This document shows positions 54,591 through 64,000 of a stretch of DNA of 64,000 bases, piece after piece; the first letter of the stretch is position 1, and every line of letters begins with the position of its first letter. A program made the position numbers and the translations under genes. The notes under the pieces were generated by a model. It ran no database searches, was not told the origin of the DNA, and was given only the letters and a program-made list of their open reading frames with translations. Location of the stretch: the NCBI GenBank assembly GCA_016508695.1, contig VNKQ01000020.1, positions 62,001-126,000 on the forward strand, read 5' to 3'. The stretch comes from Hyphodiscus hymeniophilus (lineage: Eukaryota; Ascomycota; Leotiomycetes; Helotiales; Hyphodiscaceae).

Positions 54591-55507
54591 AACAATACTA
54601 GATTTAAAAGAAACGCTAAAGAGCCTTAATATAAAAATAATACTAATAAAGTATAAATATATATAACTTAAAAGCTTTGTTTTTCTTATCCCTATAAGAA
54701 AGTTAGTAAAGTATATTTAAAGTATTATAAATATAGTATAAAAGTACTTACTTAATAATAAATTCTTTAAATAAGACTTGCTTTACTTTTATATTATAAA
54801 GTAATAAATATTATTATAATAATAAAAAAGTATAAAGATATATAGCTTATTAAATAACTTCTTTTAATTATTACGACTAGTAATATATAAGTATAATAAT
54901 AATACTAAAAAGGTATAAGAATTTATAACTTAGAAAACCTAATAAGCTAATTAAGCTAAAAAATAAAATTATTATTAATAAAGTAATTAAAAGTAAAGAG
55001 AAAATAACTCTTATACTTAAAAAAAGATATTAATATTAAGTAAAACTTTACTTATAATATAATATTATAAGTAATACGTTTATAAGTATTATTAAAATCT
55101 TAGCTTAAAGTAAAAATAATTAAATACTTTATATTTAACTTTTAAGTATTTTATATTAATAAATATAAATTAAAAAAAAACTAAAGTACCTTATAATTTT
55201 ACTTTAACTTTTTACTTTTTTTATTATATTTATTAGTTTTAATAAGGATATAATTATTAATTATATATAAAATATTTATAATAATTTATTTAATTAATTT
55301 AAAGATTTATAAAATAAGTTATTAACAAAGAATTAAGTCTTTAACTTATAAAATTTCAAGTTTATTATTATTATTAATATTAGGCTTAATTTTTTAAAGT
55401 TATATTATTCTTATATTAATAAATAAATAAAATAATAATATATTTTATAAAGATATTAAACCTTATTTAAAAACTTAATATTTTTAAATTTACTAATTAA
55501 ATATTAT

Positions 55508-55796
55508 TATAGAAGGCCAAATCCTAATATCATACGAAGCATAGGAATCCGTCTATAACAAAAACTCGAAACGAATAGATCTAAAGACGTAGGTTTATAA
55601 AACCTAGTTCGAATAGTATAAATCGTTAATATAAGCTTAAAAGAATATATATTCAAATAATAATAATAGTTCTAGTAAAAAGGTTATTTGTAAATATTAA
55701 TGTTTAATATAAAACCTAGCTATATAATATACTTAGTACTATATTATATAACTTTTATAAAACGTAATCTCCTAGAACTACCCCTCTATATTCGTC
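55508..55796 (-). repeat. Probable 3' LTR of the gypsy-type element
   Basis: On the minus strand it begins TATAGAGGGG (from TG by RIP) directly after the polypurine tract and ends near CCTTCTATA (compatible with an original ...CA end), about 285 bp. It is a boundary estimate because the partner LTR is not in the window. Confidence 0.55.
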
Positions 55797-55806
55797 CCCC
55801 CTCCAA
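55795..55806 (-). other. Polypurine tract (plus-strand primer site)
   Basis: On the minus strand GGAGGGGGGAC, one of the few G-rich runs in the AT block, lies just before the inferred LTR start. Confidence 0.6.
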
Positions 55807-58399
55807 ATAAAGTAAAATTATTAGTATATAGGGTTAAAGAAATAATACTTCTAATTAGTAAGAGAGTATAATATATTCTCGCTATAATAGTAATAATTTA
55901 TACCCTTTAGTAGTAAGTTATATAACCCGAGAGCGCGTACTAATCCGCTTTAAAAAGATACCTTTACTTAAGTATATCTTCTTAAGTTTCTTATACCTCT
56001 AACTCTAAAAATTAATATCTTTTCTTCTTATTACTCTATTAACAACTTTATTAACTCTATTAATTCTATTTATTTTATTACTTTATACTTTTCCTAACTA
56101 ATTAATAATACTTTCCTATTACTTCTAGCGTTCTTAGAATAAAAAGTATTTAAATATCTCTTTATACCTCGAAACTCGATTTCTCTAACCTTATTTTTCC
56201 TCCTTCTTTCTCGACTTCGACTCTTACCTTAATATATAATAACAAGTTATTATAATAACCTTTAAGTAAATAACTTAGGAGTTTTATCTCCTTTATAATC
56301 GATAGTTCCCAATCTCTTCTAGCTTTAAGTTATACTTAATTCTAACGTCTTTTTATAGTTTACCTTTAATATATTTTTTTAATAGCGCGCTACTAAGCTC
56401 TTCTTACAAATCTAAGTTTTTACTACTTAACTCTAAAAAGCAATTACTCTCTTTCTAGCTTATAGTCTTACTAACACACTCTCTAGTTCCTAACCTTATA
56501 GTCGCAAAGTCTTCTTATTTTTACTATTATTATTTCTTTTAAGTTATTTAAACTTAATAGCTATTTTATATTCTTTTAAAAGTCTCTCTTCTTTTTATTT
56601 CCTTATTTTAGAGTTTTAGTAGCTAATAATAATAGTAGTTCGCCTCTTATAAGCTACTCTTTTCTCTCTCTTCTCCTTAATACTTAAAGGTCTTCCTTTC
56701 TCACTTATCTTATAATTACTAACCTTCTTTATAGTTAAATTCCCTCTTAACTTAGTCTTAACTTGCAACTTAGCTTATCTTAAGAGCCCCTCTCCTTCTC
56801 TTCTTATTAAAACTTAGCTAATACCTTATTTCTAATATTACTCTTTTAACTCTCCTCTTATCGAATTTCTTTCTTATTTTTATTTTACTAATAAAAAGTA
56901 TTAATACCTTTACTTAAATAAAAAGTATCTTTATAATATTATAATACTATATATAACTAAGACAACTTAGGTTAAAAGAGAAGATATATAAAGGTTAGTA
57001 TTTCTATAAGGTCTTAGTTAAACTCTTATTATATATTATAACGTTTAAACGCCCCTCTTAAGAGTTTTAAGAAAATTTACTCTCTTTAGGGAAATATTAT
57101 ACTTTATTATATAATCTCCTCTAATAAAGCCCTCGCTACGTATATTTATAATAAGGTTAAGAGCCCCTAATACTAAGTTTAATTAAGCGTCTTTTAATAT
57201 TATTGCTTATAATACTTCTTAAGTTCTTTTCTAACTTCTAATACTTCTTTTAATTATACTAATAACCTTCTTTAAGTTTCTTTTACTCTTAAGCTAAAAG
57301 AAGACTATAATACCTTTAAACTATTATTACGTTTCTTTCTTCTTATTATATAATACTTTTATAATCTAATTCTTACTTTACTATTAGCTCTTTTTATTTT
57401 AGTAGACTATTATTCTTTCCTTTTCTAATTCTATAGTAATACTATAAAGAGTAAAAGCTATTTAATTAAAGAATACTTCGATTTTTTTGTAATTAATAGA
57501 GGCTAACTACCTTTTCTTATATAGAGTTATTATTAAGCTTTAATTATAGCTATTAGCTTAAAGACTTTATAGCTTAAAGAGACTTATAGGTTTTTAATAT
57601 AGTATATCTTTATAACTATTACTTAGTAACTAAGAGTATAAACGAGTAAGATTAATAACCTTATTCTACCTTTTTAATACGTTAGGGATTTATTCTATTT
57701 TGGGGAATTAAACTATTTTATAATTATAATACTTAACCTAATAATTAGTAGTCGGTTAAGCTCCCGTATACTCGCTAATATTATACCGAAGTTTTATATA
57801 GGTCTTATTAAATTCTATCTAATAGGCATACTCGTTCTTAAGATTATAAGAAAATCGTAGGAAAAATCATAGGGTTCTAAGGGTTCTTAATTATTTTCTT
57901 TATTCCAAATAATATAACTAAGCTTTGCGATTTATCTAGTAATATATTTAAATTAAGCTTCTAGTTATTCTTTCGCTATAAAAAGAGTTTAGCTTATAAT
58001 AACTAGTATTAGTTAGTAAAAAGACTTTAAAGACTATTATTCCCTTTTAGGTTTTATTAACGCTTTATTATTAAGAGTTTGTATTTGGCTACTAAAAGGT
58101 CTTTATCTAATACTAGTAATACTAGGCGGGGGCTATTATATTCCTATCTCGTATTAGGGTATAAAGGCTCTTAATTAGCCAAGTTATTTTATATCCAAAT
58201 CGCTATCTTTAAACTAAGTATATTAGCTTTATTCTTTAAAATTTAATATTAGTAATCGAATTTCCAATTACCTTTCTTTTTATTCTTTAATATCTCTAAC
58301 CCTAATTAGATTATTAAGTAATAATAGTTTAACTTTTAATACTTTATTATTTATTATATAAAAGTATTTCTATTATATAAAAAATAGTTTTAATCGAGT

Positions 58400-59500
58400 T
58401 CCCGTAAAAGTTCTCTTTAATATCGCTTTATTTAGTCCTAATTCCTTTAATTTGTAATAGCCCTTTTCGATATTAGCCTACTTAATTTAATATAGCCTAA
58501 GCTACTAAAAATCTAATTTCTAATTCGACGATATATCGACTTCTCTTTGCGAATTATACTTTAGTATAATATCTCCTACTTATAATAGTTTTAATCGAAT
58601 ATTATACCTTATATTAAAGGCTTTTTTTTCTTTTTATCGTCGCTAAGTCTTTTAATTTATCGCTTTTTTTATATTCTTTTCTTATATTTAAAATTGCTAT
58701 ACTCTTATTAAAATAAGTTTAACTTTACTTATAACCTCTTTTTAAAAAATAGTTCTCTAAGTTAAAATCCTTATTTTTATAAGCAAAATTAGTTTTCTCT
58801 TATAAATTATATAGAATAAAGTAAACCTAATAGGTCTATATACTATCGTTTTATTAATAAATAAAACTATAAGCAAATTCTCTATCTAATCGACTCTTAG
58901 CTTAAAGAGTATATCCTTTAACGTATAATAACTTTTCTTAACTATTTTATTTATAGCTAAGTAATAGGTAAAGATCTATAACCTTTTTACGCCCTATTAG
59001 TTTAGGAGTTTAAGTACCTAAGCTTTATTCTTACCTCCTCTATTAATAATAAGTCTCTAAAAGACACTATAATAATATATAATATCTTTTTAAATAAATT
59101 TTATAACTAAAAGAGCTTTCTTTATTAATAACGCTTTAGCTTTAACTTATTTACTTATATTGTCCCTTATAATAACAAGGTACTTCTTATCTTTCTAATA
59201 TAGTATATAAGTTATATTAAGCCCCTATTTTTCTATTAAGCTATTTAAAGCTATAAAGTATAATAATTCTTCTTATTAAACAAACAATCGAAACTAGTAT
59301 TTTAAACAAGTTTTAACAAATTACTTAATGTCTTTATAATAACTATACTAGAAATATCGTTACGCTACCTTATAATATATAGTTTTACGCCCTTTATAAC
59401 TACTTTAATTATACAAATCGTATAGAATTTGCGTATAAGTCTTTTTATTATTAATAACTAGCTTAATTAGTAGTCCTTTTGTTACTAGCCTCTAGAGCCT
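58400..59500 (-). pseudogene. Integrase remnant of the gypsy-type element
   Basis: Minus-strand text near 59,430-59,250 keeps the spacing of the integrase zinc-binding region (KVA, RYF, YYKDIK and FVKTC in one frame, interrupted by stops). Catalytic residues cannot be placed with certainty. Confidence 0.6.
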
Positions 59501-60299
59501 TCTTTTATATATTCTATATTTAAGTGCCTCTCTCTTAAACTTATAGAATTTAGACTTATTTAGCTCTTTAGGCTTTTTTATTATCGTTAAGTATCTTATA
59601 ATCTTAATTGAGTTCTCTTTATATTCCCTTATAGAAATTAGAGTTTCGTATTTGCTATTATTATTAGAAGAAAAACTCTTTACTTTTTCTTACGCTTTAT
59701 TCCTTAATTATTCTATTTAATTCCTTATATCTTTTAAAATTATACGTCTATTACGCAATATTAGGTCTTTATCTAATTCTTTATTTAAGTTAACTTTAAT
59801 AAAGTATATCTTATACGCTCTTAACTTAAAAAGAATCTAATTATTAATATTAATATTATTTGACTCTTTGTCGTTAGGGTATAATAGTTTTCTTAATAAG
59901 GCATTAGTAGTAATATACTTAGTACTTATAATATATTAAACTTTAAAATTAAACAATTGAATTTATACGAGCTATCGAGTAATTAAGGCATTTAGATAAT
60001 CTATTACAACTCGATTTAATTACGCTATTAGGACGTTTGCGTTAATTTCTAATATAAAGTATATTCTAATAATCTATAGTTATAATTTCTTAAATATTTT
60101 TAATACTTTATAGCATTTTCTTTTTGTAATATTATATTTATACTCTATTACTATCTAGATACTACTCTCGTATCTAGTAGGTCGTACTATACTAGTTTTG
60201 GGATCTCTTTGGCCTAAATAGCCTTTATAGCCAATAAGGCTTATATTAACGCTAATAACGATTTTCCTAGCTCCCGTACTATAATTAATTCGAATTAAT

Positions 60300-61250
60300 A
60301 TTAGTACTATTATTAATACATCTTATAACTATTTTATTACTTTGTCTTATATATCTAGGATTTAATAAAACTCTATTCCTTTTTTTTGTAAGTAATATAA
60401 GGGTTCTATAATTAGATTATATCTTTTAACTTATATATAGAAATAGCTATAAAGGCTAAGGAAGCCTTTTACCTTTATTAGGTTCTCTAGTATCTTTTAG
60501 TTTTAAATTTTAATAATCTTATCGGCTATAAGCTCTCTTTCTTTCGAATTGTAAATAAATTTAATTATATTTATTCTATTTATACAAAATTGCAATTTTA
60601 GTCTAATAGTCTTACTAGCTCGTTCGATTAATTCAATCGTCTTATTAAGATTTTAGATATACTTAAAAACAAATTTTCGTATGCCTAAAAGGTTTTCTTC
60701 CCCTTTATAGTTATAATATAGTCCTTTTACTCTTATATTATTAATAAATAGTATATAGATCACTAGACAAATTAGCTATAATATCTTATTTATAATTCTA
60801 ACAAACTATATAATCGAATTTGTCGCTCTTATAAAAAGTATAATATTCTTAAGTAGTCTAAGTAATATAAAGAATACTATTAAATCTCTATATTTAAGAT
60901 TAAGAATCTAATAATTATACTTAGAGAATATATTTATTAAACTAATAATCTAGTATCTTATAAACTCCTTTACAAATTTATCGACTAATAAAGGTAGGTT
61001 TATATCTCTTTTTATTACTATATTCAAGTATATTATAAAGTTAATTAATTTATATTAACCTAGCTACTTTTTCTTTACTAAAAACTAAGGGTTTTTATAG
61101 GGTCTATTAGAATACTTTAAGACTCCTTTATTAAGCCTATCTTTAAGTATACTTACTATAATTAGCAATAAAGCTCTTAGACAAGAGAAATTCGCTATTT
61201 ACTATACTTTGTATTCTATAGTTTTAATTATAATAAGAGGAGAAATGTCT
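60300..61250 (-). pseudogene. Reverse transcriptase remnant of the gypsy-type element
   Basis: Around 60,920-60,720 a single minus-strand frame reads as RT core with TAG stops. The catalytic Asp-Asp box survives as LFINNIRVKG, both Asp codons having become AAT (G to A), which is RIP acting on the other strand. Downstream text (FVFKYI, TIELIERA, RINI, KVKGFLSLYSYF) has the order of the RT thumb and connection. Confidence 0.78.
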
Positions 61251-64000
61251 TTATAAAATCGACTATACTTAGTCTAATCCTATACTATTGCCTTTTCTCT
61301 TATAACTAGCACTTCTTCTAATATTTAACGTTCTTCTAGTTATAAGCCGTTCCCGATTTCTAAGGCTTCTAGTCGTTCTTATATTAATTTTAAACCTTTA
61401 GAAATATCTAAAAACCTAGCGATTATATACTCCTTATATTTCCCTATATATTCTTAGGGAATATCTCTTATAATAAAGCGTTTATACTAGTCTAATCGAT
61501 TACTAGGTCTAGCTCTAATTTTATTTACCTTATTTATAGAGTAGATTTTCTTATCTTTTATTTTGTATATGCCTCTAATTCGCGTATATCTTGTCTTTTT
61601 ATTATAATATAAAGCTATATATTATAATATATACTTATTATCGTAATTAATTGTCAAATCTAATATAAGAAGGAAATTTATTACTAGGTCTTATATTATT
61701 TCGTTAGCTAGTAACGGCCTAAGTTATCGAAATAGCCTATAGCCAATTACTTTTAATTATTATAGGAATATAATTATAAGTCGCTAATCGAACTTTATTA
61801 AGATATTATATTAATAGCTACTATTTTAGCTATACTATTAGCAAACCGTTCCTCTTAGTATATATAATACCTAGGGATAATATTATACTATTCCGTTTAC
61901 TTTAATTCCTTTATTTAACGCAATTCCTCGCTATTACGCAACTATAAAAGAATTGATCTTAAGTAATCGAGAAAACTAATAGCTTATACCTTTATCCGCC
62001 CTTCTAACAATATTAAGGCTCTAAGTCTCTATATACTCGTCTACTAGCTTATTATCTCTTACTATATAACTTTAATAAGTCTTATAAGCAAAATAATAGC
62101 TTTTCTTACTAGTAGTATCTTTATATTCTACTAGTATAATACCGCCTACTATATTAGTTTTTAGTTTTCTAATTTATTAGTAAGATATTTAAAATCCCAA
62201 TTTAATTCCCCCTTACTCTTAAAGAGAATTACTCCTACTCTTTTCTAAGCCTTTCTTATTTCTTTAGCCTTTCCTTTAGCTATTCCTTCGTTTGTTTTTA
62301 TTATTGTAATTAATCTAAAAGTTAAATTACAAAGAATAGTATATATAAGACCGTTTTTAAGATTATTAAAATATCGAAACGTAACCTTAGCTTTATAAAA
62401 AAATAAGAATCTAAAAATAACTTTAATTCTTAAGTAATTTATAATATAAAATCGAGTTTAAACTATATTATCTCTAATTATTATAGCGACGTTATTAAAG
62501 AACCTAACAAATCTAGATTTATTTCTAATAATCGTTTTAAGCGCTATCCTATTATTATAAATAATAGGGATTTCAAACCGCGATACTATATCTAATAAAA
62601 TAACGCTAACTTCTATACTAGAATTAAGTATTACTCTTATATTTATAAGCTTTACAAATCCTATAAGCGTAATAATTACTTTAGGCGTTATAAAATAATT
62701 ATCTTTATAGCCTAAGTAGGTTTCGAGCTAATTTACCTCGACCTCCCCTTTTAATTCTTTTATATCCTCTTATAGTTTAAGTTTTATAAGCTTTAGAATT
62801 ACTTTTTCTTCGATAATATTAGCTTCTCTATTAGTATTAATTCTTTTATTAATCTTAAATATTTTAATAATAGTATCTCTTATTCTCCGATTAATTTTGC
62901 TTTAGGTTATAAGCGTTAACTTACTTGTCTTATATTTATTAAGCTACTCTAATAAACTTAGTATCTCGTTTAGCTTAATACCTTATAGCAATTTATTTTA
63001 TTTAAAGAGTCTTCTAAGTAATTCTTTATAATTATAGCTAAACTTAAAGAGTACGTCTATTAGCCCTCGTTTTATTTTAATTAGCTTTATATTAAGTAAC
63101 TTAGATATCCCTTTGTTTTTAGTATTTTTAGAATCTTAAGGTCTAGTTCTCTCTTAATTCTTTTATTTCTAGTTCTTAAGCGTTTTCTTTACAAATAAGT
63201 CTTTGTCTTTAAGTCTTTATAAGATCTATATAATCTTACTATTAGAATAACTAACTTTCTTTTATACCGAGTTAGGCTTAAAATAAACTATTTTTAATAT
63301 TAGAATCTTAACTTTTCTATATTTAGCTTATTTCTTAAGCCTCTCTTATATCGTCTCTTTAAAGTATAGTTCTTATCGATTTTTATTAATTTTCTTACGA
63401 GTTATAACCTTATTTATTTTAATACTTTCTATAATAAAGTTTTATACTTAAGTAGTCTATTCTTTATTTAAGTTTTCTTTACTAATAATATCGGAAGTAT
63501 TAAACCCCTTATTATTAATAAAGGCCTTAAGAGTACCTATTTCCCTTTTAATACTAGTACTTTTCTTTCTCTCTTTTACTATTATTATCGCCGATTTGCG
63601 ATTCTCTTTAATAGCCTTTTCTCTCTTAGCTAGAATATAGCTATAAATAATATTTCTAACTTTAGAAATTACTTAATCCCTTCGCAATAATTTATTAGCA
63701 AAATTAATAGGTATAAACGGTTTGCTAGTAACTTATAGACTTAGACAAATATAGTTATTATCGTTTACCTTATAAATAACCCCTATTCTAATAAATTTCT
63801 TATAATTATAATACTAGTTTATATATTTATATAATCCCTATAATCTTATATTATTAACTTAACGATTCTTATACTACTTATAGGTTTTATCGTCTCGATA
63901 GTTCGAACGCTAAGGACGTCCTTAAAATCTACTATACCTTACTTCGTACTCTTATAAAGAACTATATTAATAGTAATTGTCTATAGATCTATATATAGTA

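Larger units (their letters stand above)
48550..64000. other. AT-rich RIP-mutated block (AT isochore)
   Basis: From about 48,550 to the right edge the sequence is dominated by A and T, while CpG, CpC and CpT persist. CA and TG dinucleotides are nearly absent; for example, I find none in 49,261-49,440. This is the expected result of repeat-induced point mutation converting CpA to TpA on both strands. No open frame supports a gene (the longest, 49547-49744 minus, 65 codons, has no features). The stretch 53,100-55,500 is visibly poorer still in G and C than its flanks, suggesting a separate older repeat or a non-repeat AT spacer. Heterochromatin is the usual state of such blocks. Confidence 0.9.
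55508..64000 (-). mobile_element. RIP-degraded Ty3/gypsy-type LTR retrotransposon (right end outside window)
   Basis: Read on the minus strand, the order is typical of Ty3/gypsy: a 5' gag/protease part toward 64,000, reverse transcriptase (about 61,200-60,300), RNase H (about 60,200-59,800), integrase (about 59,500-58,400), a polypurine tract and a 3' LTR at the low-coordinate end. Coding frames are full of TAG/TAA stops, as RIP makes from CAG/CAA, so nothing is functional. The low-coordinate boundary also coincides with a composition change at about 55,500. The 5' LTR is not seen and should lie beyond the window. Sub-boundaries are approximate. Confidence 0.8.

Noticed and set aside
1..64000. 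tRNA or rRNA genes
   Set aside because: I looked for A/B-box-like pairs and cloverleaf-compatible segments by eye and found none convincing; a tRNA scan would be decisive.

Overview
The window comes from a filamentous ascomycete (Pezizomycotina). The evidence is short spliceosomal introns (mostly 44-68 nt, with CTGAC/CTAAC-like branch sites), fungus-specific families (HET, 2EXR, Zn2Cys6, a probable DUF8035, Ser/Thr-rich proteins with GPI signals) and a strongly bipartite composition. Positions 1 to about 48,550 are ordinary gene-bearing DNA. About 48,550 to 64,000 is a very AT-rich block almost without CA/TG dinucleotides, as expected after repeat-induced point mutation (RIP). I see no tRNA, rRNA or CRISPR. 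Class-level placement (for example Leotiomycetes) is only a guess.

Layout, left part. An aldehyde dehydrogenase 5' end runs off the left edge. Then come an unrecognised membrane protein (1571-3136), a duplicated six-Cys GPI-type protein (4153-5130), a membrane-anchored histidine acid phosphatase (6626-8119), a MARVEL-like four-TM protein (9032-9568) and a six-exon GMC oxidoreductase (10268-12298). A sparse 4.5 kb gap follows, then a disordered protein with a GGYFP motif (16778-18198), an RS-like protein with a C-terminal DUF8035-like domain (21312-23226), a HET protein, an archaemetzincin and a 2EXR protein.

Central part (about 29.9-46.9 kb) looks like an oxidative catabolic cluster: a Zn2Cys6 regulator, an integral membrane protein, an FMN-dependent 2-hydroxy acid dehydrogenase/oxidase, two divergently transcribed Rieske-oxygenase relatives, a small GPI-type surface protein, an APC permease of the choline/GABA type, and a choline-dehydrogenase-like GMC flavoprotein. 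Uptake, flavin oxidation, Rieske oxygenation and hydroxy-acid oxidation would suit breakdown of a choline-, betaine- or carnitine-like amine; the substrate is inference.

The most striking point is that the two Rieske relatives are defective in complementary ways. The minus-strand protein (36267-37394) keeps the non-heme iron motif (His-x4-His and a downstream Asp) but has no room for a [2Fe-2S] domain. The plus-strand protein (38121-39597) has a perfect Rieske C-x-H/C-x2-H centre but lacks the iron-ligand motif. They share one 726 bp intergenic region. Because electrons in Rieske oxygenases pass between neighbouring subunits, the pair could form one working enzyme.

Right part. The AT block holds a RIP-ruined Ty3/gypsy-type LTR retrotransposon on the minus strand (from about 55,508 to the right edge: 3' LTR, polypurine tract, integrase, RNase H and RT remnants), several tandem repeats, and older unrecognised repeat DNA with no supportable gene.
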